Source of the DNA: Siphonodentalium dalli
Lineage: Eukaryota > Mollusca > Scaphopoda > Gadilida > Siphonodentaliidae
Assembly: GCA_032622095.1 (NCBI GenBank)
Contig: CP136066.1
Coordinates: forward strand, 101,517,319-101,581,318
Reading direction: 5' to 3'
DNA: 64,000 nt
Shown: positions 33,008 to 43,697 of the stretch, piece by piece
Position numbering within the stretch: position 1 is the first letter of the stretch
Layout: each line of letters begins with the position of its first letter
Notes under the pieces: generated by a model
What the model was told of the DNA's origin: nothing
Database searches by the model: none
What the model saw: only the letters and a program-made list of their open reading frames with translations
Made by a program: the position numbers and the translations under genes

Positions 33008-34179
33008 TAGTGATGAGCCGATTGTCAAATAGAGCCTTGCGCCGATTGCCGATTATTTGAGATCACAATCGGCCGATTCAGGTGCCGATTCCGATTATTT
33101 CAATAATTATAGCAGAATATGTTATATGTGTTATATAATACTTAGAATTAGAAGCAAGCAACAAACGAAGTAATATGCCAGTACACAGTATACATAAGTA
33201 TATGTAAGTATATAGGTGGGCATGGGCGGACTTGTGATCGAATACAGGCAACTTACCCATGTATTTTAGGCTATTCCACAACAAATTGTTTGAAAGTTTG
33301 ATGTAGCCACGTGCATGACGACATGTCCACGGTTCGTTTTTGATAACAATTCATCAAACGGCATTTTTCTTTGATCCCAATTCAAAGACATCACATCAAA
33401 GGAAATGAGCCGACTGAACTAGTTGCAAGTTACACCATGTTCATGTCAATTTCACAGACACGATTCCGATTTCAGCGTGGTCATCATAATAATCATTGGT
33501 GGTGACCTATACGTGACGTCACACGAGGCTGACTGGATGTAATGACATTGTCTTTGACTATTTAAAGTCACGTGACATGCACTTTCGTTTCTATAGTATA
33601 GTTTATACCTGTTACGCTGTATGCATATATATAGCTCTGTTGTACACCGTATGAACACATCTTGATTTTTGATAGTCTGACATAAATCAAAATGTCTACA
33701 TGTTGACGAACAATAAAGTTACCTATGGGCGTACATGAGTCCCATGATATGTACGTTGTGTACATCATAATGCTAACGAAATCAATCGACTGAAACGACT
33801 GTTCCGGTATGCCAATAATTAATGATTATGCGCAATCACGGCGTCATGCTTGCAGCCTCACTCTAACACAAAGTGCCACGTGCTTCCCGGTGATCCCCAC
33901 TAATATATTGTTCAAACATAGACCCAGGTACGGCCGGGGTATTGAAGAGGACATGTCTGTATATCAAGTTTGTGTTTGGTATCACTTTCCCCATGTTTAC
34001 TGGTCATTTATTCAACAAAATATCGCCATATTTAAAACAGTTTATTGAAGAAAAACAAGCACCTATTTATTATTTAGACAATCGGAAATCCCGATGTTCA
34101 AACCCGAGTACCGATTGTCATCCGATGGGCCACAATCGGCCGATTCCGATTGTGGTTCCCGATTATCGGCTCATCACTA
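33008..34179. mobile_element. Non-autonomous hAT element (1,172 bp), TAGTGATGAGCCGAT termini
   Basis: Both ends read TAGTGATGAGCCGAT in inverted orientation. A perfect 8-bp TSD GGCCTTAT occurs at 33000-33007 and 34180-34187. Subterminal CCGATT/AATCGG words are dense at both ends. No transposase is visible. It lies about 700 bp before exon 7 of the EHBP1-like gene. A related left terminus occurs at 20501. Confidence 0.9.
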
Positions 34180-34860
34180 GGCCTTATGTCCCTTTAACCA
34201 AAATAATCTGTCCAATTTTTATGTAAATGGAAAATCTATGTGTTCCTGTCTTTCTCATTAGATATATTTTAGACAGTTGATCATTCCAGTTTACCTGTTA
34301 TCACTGTAAGATACAATTGCTATATAGAGTTGCCTTCCTTAGAACACTCGGACACAAAGTTTAGTGCAATGAATAGCTGGCCTGAACATGTACAGCTTCT
34401 AAAAGAATAGATTATAAAAGTTTCCTCCCTGTTGGCTATATTTAAGTGTTGAATGTGTTGACTTGTAACACTCTGTTGTGGCTCAATGCGAATAAACTTG
34501 TCCATGGCTGTTATTTAAATTTTTTTGTTATCAAAAATGCTAGCACATTTTGCCATTCTTTTGTATGTTTTAAATAAAGTGACTTTGGTTGACGAAATCA
34601 TTCTTGTTTGTTTAACGATATTTTATCGAGATGAATGAAGGACTGTTTGTTTACATTTTTGTGTATTTCAGACGTTGTGTTTTACGAAATGGCACACAGG
34701 CACAGCTGATGTCATTGAAATTTTGACAGCAATAGTTTAATTCTGAATTCTTCAAATGGGTGTAGTGGCGGAGTTGTAAACTATCAGTATCATGTAGTGA
34801 AATAATCACGTAACATCTCTTTAACCCTTATCATAAATTTCTCATGCACTCATTCACTAG

Positions 34861-34960
34861 GTACCAGTAAAGCAAAGGAAGAAAAGCTTCTTCAGGAGTG
34901 GTTCTTACTCGTTAACAAGAGAAATGCTTTGATACGTCGACAGATGCAGCTCAATATACT
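34861..34960 (+). CDS. EHBP1: EHBP1-like exon 7 of window: bMERB core ([17 protein letters not shown])
   Basis: TTCACTAG precedes 34861 and a consensus donor GTGAGT follows 34960. Phase 1 in, phase 2 out. It encodes [20 protein letters not shown] and [13 protein letters not shown]. The EWF.LVN.+NALIRRQ block is the signature of EHBP1/MICAL-type bMERB domains and is the strongest single identifier in the gene. The intron before it (12.2 kb) holds the nested hAT insertions, and the intron after it is 18.4 kb. Confidence 0.95.
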
Positions 34961-35029
34961 GTGAGTGTGATATATATATATATTGATAGTAGCTAATATT
35001 CATCTGAATAAATAAATACTTCTTGTGAC

Positions 35030-35230
35030 CATTTCATAACTCAATGAATTATCCCAATCAGTTATAAAAGTATGAATTGGAATAAACTGTTATTCATCAC
35101 GAGGGATGTTCATGAAATATAAGCAGATGAACAGATAATTCAAGCGCAGACGAAATCCTATTCATTGGCAGGAAATAATCTGATAATAAGTTCAACAAAC
35201 GTCTGTTGAACTCATTATCTGAATATCAAA
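35030..35230. mobile_element. T2 MITE, partial
   Basis: CAATGAATTATCCCAATCAG, CAGTTATAAAAGTATGAATT and AATAAGTTCAACAAACGTCT are diverged T2 words just downstream of exon 7. No termini. Confidence 0.6.
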
Positions 35231-35585
35231 TTTGATTGAATCTTTGCTATCAAGTTGATACACATGCTGTCTATTAGTATGCACAGACAACAACGTATTT
35301 CTGCCAACATACTTCGGATACTAACAATTGATTGCACATAAAGGTATTATAAACTAACATGTCACAAATGATCTATAAATAGACCATCCAATTTCTGTAT
35401 GAATGAAATATGTCCACCTGGATTGCAGTGTTACAGGAATTGCATGTCACATGGGAATTACATGTAATTAGGCATAGACACAAGAACCGTAACTCTATTC
35501 TGAAGTCGGGAAGAGATGGGTCGAGTTTTTGACACACTGAATGGCGAATTTAGTACCCGATTATATCGTCGATTTGGCTTACATG

Positions 35586-37443
35586 CAGGGTTCGCGCTAC
35601 CACTTGCCAAATTTGCCAATGGCAAAAATAATTTACATTTGGCAAAAAATATTTTCATTTGGCAAAAGTTTTGGCAAGTCACTTTTTAATTCCTCAAGCA
35701 ATTTGAAAAATATTTGTCAATCATTACCATTCATTTCAGGAATCTCTTACAACATAATTAAATTAGTGGTGTTTTATAAGGTTTACGGAAAGTTAACACC
35801 TCTATTAAGATGCAGTTAATCTCATAGCATTAGTACCGGTACTGGTAGTTGGAGTGATTACTAATCCTCCTGTGATGTGCCCTTCTGCTGAAGCAACCCT
35901 TCTACCATTGTATTGTTCAGCAATTTACTTTATTGTTCTACCGTACTGACCCGCGTTTAGGCCCAGGGGGCCTTTGTTTTATTTGAGCTAAAAAATCCAA
36001 GTGGGCTTAAACTCGGATATGGCCCTTTGCAGACCAAAAATCCTAAGAAATCGGGACATTAACACTTATGAAAGCCGATCTAACGCCGATTATTTGGGAA
36101 ATATTAAGTAAAGGTAAGTATTTATAAGTTACTTTGAGAAAGTAATTTTTCAATTAAATGTGAATATTAAAATATATGATAACACTTTAAGTCTTGTAGT
36201 TTTATTTCCCAAAATTCCCATGTTAAATTGACACTATTATGTAAGCGGCAGTGTGGGTTATGGGTAAATCCCTTATCTTATAGTCTGTATATAGTTTATA
36301 TCAATGTTCAGACTTAATCCGATTATGAAAACAATAAACCCGGCGCTTTATTCGTGATCCATTGTCCACAAAGAGGATGTTACAATAGCGACTAATTGCA
36401 TGTTTAACAAAAGCCAGTGAGTGTAATTATTTAACAGTACTGACAAAAGGCTTGTATTTCTGCTAAAACGTATAAAAAAAGCACCATTCTGAACTCCTCG
36501 ACCTGTGACCTCTGGGTGTGACGGAATCTGACGAGGTTTGCCGAATTAAAAAAGCACGTGTTTGAATATTTAGTGTTATTGTTCCTGAATTGTTTATACT
36601 GTAAAACGTGAACAAAATGCAGTTTGATGTCGATAACCTTTATTTTGGTTTCGAGTGAATAACGTTGACGTAGTTTGGAAGACATTGGAATGACAAGTTC
36701 CCCCTTCTGTTCCATTATTATACCCACTGTGTGTTTACATAACCAAGAAGCCAGTTCTTTGTGTTTGGTCACATGCAGGAACATACCTACGGTGCGTTGT
36801 CACTGAACACGAAAAATATGTTTTTACAGTACTGTAGTTGAACAGGTGCGCTTTGATTAAAGTATTGCACGCGCATAGCCGCACATGGTTTTTAAAGCTA
36901 TACGCTGTTAGCGAGTGAGTTCTTTTGTATTTGGTTTCCCCCGGGAAGTATAATTGAATAAACAAATGAGAATTTAAGATTCATTTTATTTTATTTCATT
37001 TAATATTATCACTTACCTACGAAGTATAACTTTCCATTTTTCGTGGCATTCTTGCCGTCACTGATCGTTTGCGAATATACTTCCCGTTTATATATTGGAA
37101 TTATTTATTTGGGGAGTATCATTAGCAAATACTTACTTACCACTGCTGAAATTGACCAAAATTTGGGGTGGGCTTACCATTGTATTGTTCGGCAATTTGC
37201 TTTATTGTTGTACCGGTATGATAAACCACAATAGAGATGCTAGTATAATTAATTATTAACTAACTGCTTTTCTATCGATATCAAAAGTCGTTCAATCCGC
37301 GAGTGTCGAAACATAAGACTTAAGGTTGCAGAAAATGATACTATCAGGGATAGCATTTGGCAAATACTAAAATAATTTGGCAAAAATATTTTCATTTAGC
37401 AAATTATTTGGCAAAAGTAAATTTCGGTCCAGCGCGGACCCTG
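35586..37443. mobile_element. Non-autonomous hAT element (1,858 bp), CAGGGTTCGCGCT termini
   Basis: The left end is CAGGGTTCGCGCTACC and the right end reads CAGGGTCCGCGCTGGACC in reverse complement. A perfect 8-bp TSD CTTACATG occurs at 35578-35585 and 37444-37451. Both subterminal regions carry four or more TTTGGCAAA-type words, likely transposase sites. The interior is AT-rich without a credible ORF and contains a 42-bp direct repeat (35903-35944 and 37175-37216). The same family recurs, shortened and inverted, at 39098-39566. Confidence 0.9.
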
Positions 37444-37882
37444 CTTACATGAGAGACTTGGCAATTGTTATCTCAGTCTGATGTTGTAGTCGTGATATTA
37501 AAGATGAATAAATGTTTCCAGCAACGTATCTAGCAAAAAATAGTTAATTTAATTAATTTCTACTTACCTCATATAAATTGAGAGTAGCTCTCACCACTCA
37601 TCAAAATAACACAATAATGATCACACATCATTGCGATTCAAATACTGTTTTCTGTGTGAAAATGACTCTGGAATAAAATTAGGATGACATTGTATTGGCT
37701 GGGGGAACGACGTTGGCCATATGTGCATTAGGTGAAATTAGAATGGTTTTAAGACTACCCTTAAATTAATATAGCCCAATTGTGCACGGCGAGGGGGTGG
37801 CTATTCTTAGTCCCACTGAAACCTTCTCAACTCTAATTTTTGTCAGGGATCTGTGGCTGTGAGTGCTTGTTACTACGTATAT

Positions 37883-38332
37883 CATACTCTTGTGTGCCAA
37901 ATAAAGGTACCTGTACGTTTATTAATTTTATGAGAAAAATCCACCCTGCACGATGCTTATTTGGGTTTGTTCTAAATTTGATTAACAAATGCTACACAAA
38001 TAGTTTAATTACAAGAAAATGTGGATTTTTCATTTGAGATGCTGCACACATGGGGCATGCCAACAACGATAGTCACATTTTTCCGTGCATTATCAATTTT
38101 AAGCATGTGTATTGCAAAAACTTACTCTATACTCAAGTCTATAAAAATAATTGATTAAGGTATTAAATATTCAAAAATGTTCATCTTCCACATGATATCG
38201 ACTTTTCTGTGAGAATTGATATGTTTCAATCACACACTTCTATCCTGCCCTGCACTGTTATTTAATTTTTCAGAAATTTCCACCCTGCACTTATAATCCA
38301 CCCTGCACTTCTATTTGGCACACAAGAGTATG
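37883..38332. mobile_element. Element with 21-bp perfect terminal inverted repeats (450 bp)
   Basis: CATACTCTTGTGTGCCAAAT+A at 37883-37903 is exactly inverted at 38312-38332. CCACCCTGCAC or a close variant occurs near the left end (about 37940) and three times near the right (about 38250, 38279, 38299). No target duplication is obvious. Family unknown. Confidence 0.65.
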
Positions 38333-38394
38333 TCTTTGAGTGCAGTAATCAAAGTCAAGGATGGGTTTAAAATTGAGTGATAATAATGTGTTAA

Positions 38395-38784
38395 CCCTTT
38401 ACCCAACAGAAGGGCCCTGTGCCAATGCATTCTCTTATATATGCGAGTCGACCATAGGTCGCCTCGCATATATAAGAGAATGCATTGGCTTAACACATTA
38501 AAAATTATAAAATTGTTAAAGAATGTAAGAAAAAATGGTAAAAGTGTTAAAAAAAGATTTTTTTTAGGCCAATGCATTCTCTTATATATGCGAGGCGACC
38601 TATGGTCGACTCGCATATATAAGAGAATGCATTGGCACAGGGCTAACTGTAACTATCACAATGTGGTCAAGGAGCCGGTTCCAATGATATCCATATTTGT
38701 ATGGTTCTATTGAGACAGACCGAAGATATTTTAGGCTGTTGAAGCTTTATTTGGCCGGTTTTGGCCGGTTTGTTGGGTAAAGGG
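38395..38784. mobile_element. TTAA MITE (390 bp), CCCTTTACCCAACA termini, T1-like hairpins
   Basis: TTAA at 38391-38394 and 38785-38788. Both ends read CCCTTTACCCAACA in inverted orientation. Inside are two nearly perfect hairpins on GCCAATGCATTCTCTTATAT, separated by an AT-rich GTTAAAGAATGTAAGAAAAA spacer. It shares the core of T1 but has different termini. Confidence 0.85.
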
Positions 38785-39097
38785 TTAATATATGATGCAG
38801 GGGTGTGATATTGTCACCTAGCTATAGTGGGGGGGGGGGGACATTGATTCCACACTGCTAATATATAATCTAAGGGGAGGTGAACTGTCACATGTTTTTT
38901 CATGATTAGTGAAGACTTCACCTGACCTTCCTTCTCTCTCAGGTGCTCATAGGTCAGAAGGGCAATCACATGAGGTTGAGCTAATGTTATATATATGCTC
39001 ATGGGTGGGGGGGGGGGGGGGGCATAAGCGGTAGGGGAATTATGACTGCCCCTCCAGCCATCAACAAATAGGGACACAGTCGGTACTTCTTCATAGC

Positions 39098-39566
39098 CAG
39101 GGTCCGCGCTGGACCAAACTTTACTTTTGCCAAATAATTTGCCAAATGAAAATATTTTTTGCCAAATTATTTTAGAATTTGCCAAATGCTATCCATGATA
39201 GTACCATTTTCTGCAACAATAAGTCTTATGTTTCGAAACTCGCGGTTTGAATGACCACAAGAGGATTAGCTATGTAAACACCACCACTCTAAAGACGAGT
39301 AATCCCTCCACCCATCGATACTAAATGCTACCAGATTAACTGAATCTTAATAGAGGTGTTAACTTTCCTAAACCATATAAAACACCACTAATAATTATAT
39401 TGTAAGAGTTTCCTTAAATGAATGGTATCGATTGACCAATATTGTTCAAATGTCTTGATGAATTAAAAAGTTACTTGCCAAAACTTTTGCCAAATGAAAA
39501 TATTTTTTGCCAAATGTGAATTATTTTTGCCATTGGCAAATTTGGCAAGTGGCAATGCGAACCCTG
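39098..39566 (-). mobile_element. Internally deleted hAT copy (469 bp) of the CAGGGTTCGCGC family
   Basis: Its ends match the element at 35586-37443 in inverted orientation, including the TTTGCCAAA subterminal arrays. A perfect 8-bp TSD TTCATAGC occurs at 39090-39097 and 39567-39574. The shared interior aligns to the flanks of the larger copy's core, so this is a deletion derivative or the larger one carries an extra insertion. Confidence 0.9.
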
Positions 39567-39825
39567 TTCATAGCATGGTAAGAAAACCTCATATTTCAGC
39601 TAAAATAGCATTGTTATATTGTCATAAGAGAAAATATATCCTAGAAAGTGCTTTAACCCTCTGGCGGGAATGTACGTCATATATTGCGTCATATTCATGG
39701 GCGAATATATTTTGCAAATAAACTGAGTAATACTATAGCAAATAAATCTTACAAACAAGTTATTTACAAGCACAAATTAGCGAAATAGTAATATTTATCA
39801 CATAAGAGCAGTCATATTCCACAGT

Positions 39826-39912
39826 GGTTAGTCTCAGGATTGTCACAGGTCTACTCCCCATATCTGTGATCGAACCAAACAGAGTGGGACTCGGTCAGAT
39901 TGCCTGTTGATA
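39826..39912 (+). repeat. tRNA-like SINE fragment
   Basis: CCACAGTGGTTAGTCTCAGG and GTGATCGAACC in tRNA-like order and spacing. No tRNA fold is retained. It lies within the T6 element. Confidence 0.4.
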
Positions 39913-39918
39913 GACCTA

Positions 39919-40111
39919 CAATAATACCCTAATTAATCGACCCCTTAACCACAGCAGAATTATGGGTAACTTTTCAGGATTTAGTCGGATATATTTAATG
40001 TTGAGAGAGAGCTTTCCGATGAATGGCAACAAGTCATATTTCCAACTAAATCATGAAAAGTTACCCATAATTCTGCTGTGGTTAAGTGGTCGATTAATTA
40101 GGGCATTACTG
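39919..40111. mobile_element. T3 palindromic MITE (193 bp) inside T6
   Basis: CAATAATACCCTAATTAATC to GATTAATTAGGGCATTACTG, TA on both sides, both arms present. Confidence 0.8.
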
Positions 40112-40119
40112 TACCTATA

Positions 40120-40230
40120 AATGCCTTAAATAAGCTTTCCAATGAATGACAACAAGCCATATTTCAGACTAAATCCTGAAAAGTTACCCATAATTCTGCT
40201 GTGGTTAAGGAGTTGATTATTTAGGTCATT
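40120..40230. mobile_element. T3 MITE, right half
   Basis: AATGCCTTAAATAAGCTTTC then the right arm ending TTTAGGTCATTACTG before TA. Left arm almost wholly deleted. Confidence 0.7.
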
Positions 40231-40570
40231 ACTGTAATCATCAGCACAGACATACACTCCCTAATGTGAATATTATAATCTATATTATACCCAAAAGTTG
40301 AACACCGACACAAATGTCGTTCTAATCACCAAAGGGTTAAAATGCCAAAAATTTGCCTTTCAGCATTTATGATAGATACCTGTGACTGAAAAAATTGCAC
40401 TTATTTGAAGTTGTGCCCCATGCCTTCATTTACTTCCAACGTTCTGTATACTTTTGTATCATCGGTTTTCCTCCGAATAAAAAAATGAGAGATAGAAATG
40501 AGCAGCGTCCATGTCTATTGTGAGGATGATATCCTGATTATGGCTGACTATTTTTTTATATAGTTCACAC

Positions 40571-42030
40571 AAGCCTGAGTTTAGTGTGCATGTCATTTGC
40601 AGAATGAGGTCCCCAGAGGGTGAATTTAGTGACGCTATCCCGCATAACGGGCTAGCATCACTATATTCACTCTCTGGAGACCTCATTCTGCTTAGGCCTC
40701 ATCTTCTCTGGAAAGTTTCTTTATTAGTCGACTTTTTCAAAAACTCAACTTATGGTTTGACGAGGGACGGTTGGCGGGCGGGGCGGCGGGCGGGCAGACC
40801 TAAAGAATGCCTTATAACTTTGACATTTGTGAACGGATTCAAAAATATTTTGGTATGGCTGTTGCTCCCAATGACTATTTACTGCCTGTAGAAAATGGGT
40901 CACGTCCAAACTTTTTTTACAAGAGTTATCCATCTTATATGGTTTTTAGTTAAGTTTTTCACCGATAGCGCGATAACTCACGCAAATATTAACCAATTTC
41001 AACAATATTTGGTATATGAGACTCTTGCAACAATATCTCGGACGAGTTCGAAAACCAGGTTTGTCCGAATTTTTTTTCCGGAGTTATGGGTCTTAGTTTG
41101 TCTATTTTTAGCAAATTTATCACCGTTAGCGTGATAACTCGATGAAATATTAACCGATTTCAATAATATTTGGTATATGAGTCTCCTGCAATAATATCTC
41201 GGACGAGTTCGAACCTAACCAGGTTTTCCGAAATTTTTTCGTGGAGTTATGGGTCTTAGTTTGTCTATTTTTAGCAATTTTATAACCGTTAGCGCGATAA
41301 CTCGATGAGATATCAACCGATTTCAACAATATTTGGTATATGAGTCTCCTGCAACAATATCTCGGAGGAGTTCGGAAATCAGGTTTGTCCGATTTTTTTT
41401 CGCGGAGTTATGGGTCTTAGTTTGCTATTTTTTAGCAATTTTATCACCGTTAACTCGATGAAATATTAACCGATTTCAACAATATTTGGTGTATGAGTCT
41501 CCTGCAATAATATCTCGGACGAGTTCGAAAACCAGGTTTGTCCGAATTTTTTTTTGCAGAGTTATGGGTCTTAGTTTGTCTATTTTAATCACAATTTTAT
41601 CACCGTTAGTGCGATAACTCAATGAAATATTAACGGATTCAATTGATATTTGGTATATAGGTCTATTGCAATAATATACCACCGTCCAACTTTTTTTCCC
41701 GGAGTTGTGCACCTTATTGGCAGAAGTTTGGTTCGACTGCCAAAAAACTCGACAAAAGCATCTTAGATGCGTACCCCTTGTTACCAAATTATTATAGAAA
41801 CTTCTTCACATAGATTCTATTTCTTTTTTAGTTTAGTTTCTCTATATCCCCAAATTGGCAGACGACACATAAATGAGGTTCACAATGGGTGTACATCACA
41901 ATATTTACCATTCGGGAACTTCAATCTGAGTCTATTTCTCCCATATCAGGATGAGGTCCCCAGAGGGTGAATTTGGTGTGCTAGCCCGCTGTGTGGGATA
42001 GTGTCACTAAATTCACCCTCTGGGGAAATT
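40571..42030. mobile_element. T4 element split by the S4 array
   Basis: Left part 40571-40731 (AAGCCTGAGTTTAGTGTGCA, GAGGTCCCCAGAGGGTGAAT) and right part 41784-42030 (ATAGAAACTTCTTCACATAG to CACCCTCTGGGG) are continuous with uninterrupted copies such as 56989-57546 once S4 is removed. Confidence 0.7.
40732..41783 (+). repeat. S4 tandem array inserted in a T4 element
   Basis: Begins GTCGACTTTTTCAAAAACTC and ends in AAAAACTCGAC followed by a short tail, forming a rough inverted pair. After a GGCGGGCGGG run come about five ~160-bp units with GCGATAACTCGATGAAATAT, CAATATTTGGTATATGAGTC, TCGGACGAGTTCGAAAACCA and GAGTTATGGGTCTTAGTTTG. It interrupts a T4 repeat whose two halves resume at 40731 and 41784. 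Confidence 0.75.
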
Positions 42031-43113
42031 CTGCGTCTCAGATGTAGGGCATTCCTACTAGTATTTATAGATATGGTAGGTATGGAAATCCATAAATTGT
42101 CATGACCAGTGATGATTACCCATCAATTTGCATCACATGTCGATGGATGATGTCACATAATTGTGGCAACATCACCATGGTAATGCGAGTCAGGTGTGAA
42201 CAGGTGTGTAAATTATGTTTGATCTCAATAAACTCTGTTCCAGTTAATATGATTTACTATATTTCACCACAAAAGTATGGACCAAACTCACTTTCAAATA
42301 GTTAGTTATTGTTATATGCATGACATGTCGTAGTTTTAGCATATGTGTTGATTAGGAATGCAATTAACAGGTGTGAAATGATCATAATGACGAGAACAGA
42401 ACAGTACTATCCTACTGTACACAAAATGACGTTATTTGACAAAAATAGACATATTTTTCCCGCATTTAGGCCCACATATACTTGTGATTATTCTGATGAA
42501 TTATGAGTTACTTTCCAACTACAACAACTACCAATGTCCTCATCACATTATTAAAATGTGTATGCATGTCAATAACATGCACCCGCAGCTATAATTATTG
42601 AATGGCACTGTTGCCGTATGATGGTGATTTCCATAACATTGCATCGAAAATAGGAGACAATAGACAGATACCAAAAATAAAACATCATTAGAAGGGTCAA
42701 CATAATCTTGTTTATTTCATAAACATACAATGTTATCAGTATGTGTTTGTGATAAACAATAATAAACCAAATCGGTATGTGACTCAAAACTCCATACCTG
42801 TCGGCAGTGTTTCATAAATTTTTTTTTAGTAAACACCAAAATAGTAATTGTGATGTCATACAGGTGCTATCTATATTTAAACCTGGAACATCTCTGTATG
42901 GCCGTACATGTTAGGTCTGCGACTTACATACGCACCAACCAATTAGTAATAATACAGAAAATCACCCAAAGGATAGCCAAGTCGCTAACCAATAAATTTA
43001 TTTGTATATTCCTGTAAATATTGTATTATTCCCGAAAAATAAGCTCTGTGTGGTGGTGAACGTGAATTATGTCATTACCGCTCTAAAGCGGGCTGCATTG
43101 TTGAAAGAGTTAA
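42025..43113 (-). repeat. Repeat H, copy B (inverted, uninterrupted)
   Basis: Reverse-complement homologue of copy A, with scattered substitutions and small indels. It lacks the insertions found at 26202-27400, 27929-28256 and 28526-31698 and so supplies the pre-insertion sequence for all three. It ends at GAGTTAA (43109-43113), next to a T1 MITE fragment (43114-43175). Confidence 0.85.
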
Positions 43114-43175
43114 GGTAAATATTGTGAGGCCAATGCATTCTCGTATTTATGTGAGGCTCGCATATATAAGAGAAT
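43114..43175. mobile_element. T1 MITE fragment next to repeat H copy B
   Basis: GGTAAATATTGTGAGGCCAA followed by one T1 hairpin half-pair. No termini. Confidence 0.6.
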
Positions 43176-43444
43176 TCTGAGTTATGCCTCTTCTATCACT
43201 TGATCATTATTTTATCATTTTATTATTTTATTATTATATCATATTATTATGTGCTCTATGAACGATTAACTCATTTTCATTATAATTACCATGCTGTTTG
43301 TATCGTTCACAGAGCACATATGAGTGTATTTTGCACTAATTCATGGCTCAAATTCATTCATTTTTTGTTGTTACATATATTCTGTTGACTATAAATGGAG
43401 ATGGTCCCATAAATGGCCATATTTAGTGTACAGTCCCTCTTTAA

Positions 43445-43693
43445 CCCTTTCATGACGGGAGCTGCGCTGGTGCAGCATTAAAGATCATGTCCCAGTGCAT
43501 TCTCTTTAATATATATGCGAGGTTCCCTATAAAAGAGAATGCACTGGCTTACATGTACAAGGTCAAGGTATCTATTGTTAGGCCAATGTATTATCTTGTA
43601 TATGCAAGGCTATCTATGGGAGATTCACATATAATGAATGCATTGACTTACAGGGTTTTTGCTAAATTTTAGGAAGCTCCGGTCATGGAATGA
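43445..43693. mobile_element. T1 MITE (249 bp) with TTAA target duplication
   Basis: CCCTTTCATGACGGGAGCTG start and CTCCGGTCATGGAATGA end, with TTAA at 43441-43444 and 43694-43697. Hairpins are partly eroded. Confidence 0.8.
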
Positions 43694-43697
43694 TTAA

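Larger units (their letters stand above)
39657..40336. mobile_element. T6 TTAA element (680 bp) with nested T3 copies
   Basis: TTAA at 39653-39656 and 40337-40340. The left end is CCCTCTGGCGGGAATG and the right end reads CCCTTTGGTGATTAGAACGA in reverse complement. Two T3 palindromes (39919-40111 and about 40120-40230) and a tRNA-like piece occupy much of the interior. Confidence 0.7.

Noticed and set aside
35903-37216. LTR retrotransposon with short LTRs
   Set aside because: The 42-bp repeats lack TG...CA ends, and no primer-binding site, polypurine tract or gag/pol frame lies between them.
38311-38713. Frames encoding RIYKRMHWPK-like peptides repeatedly
   Set aside because: They are translations of T1 hairpin stems, identical on both strands because the stems are palindromic.
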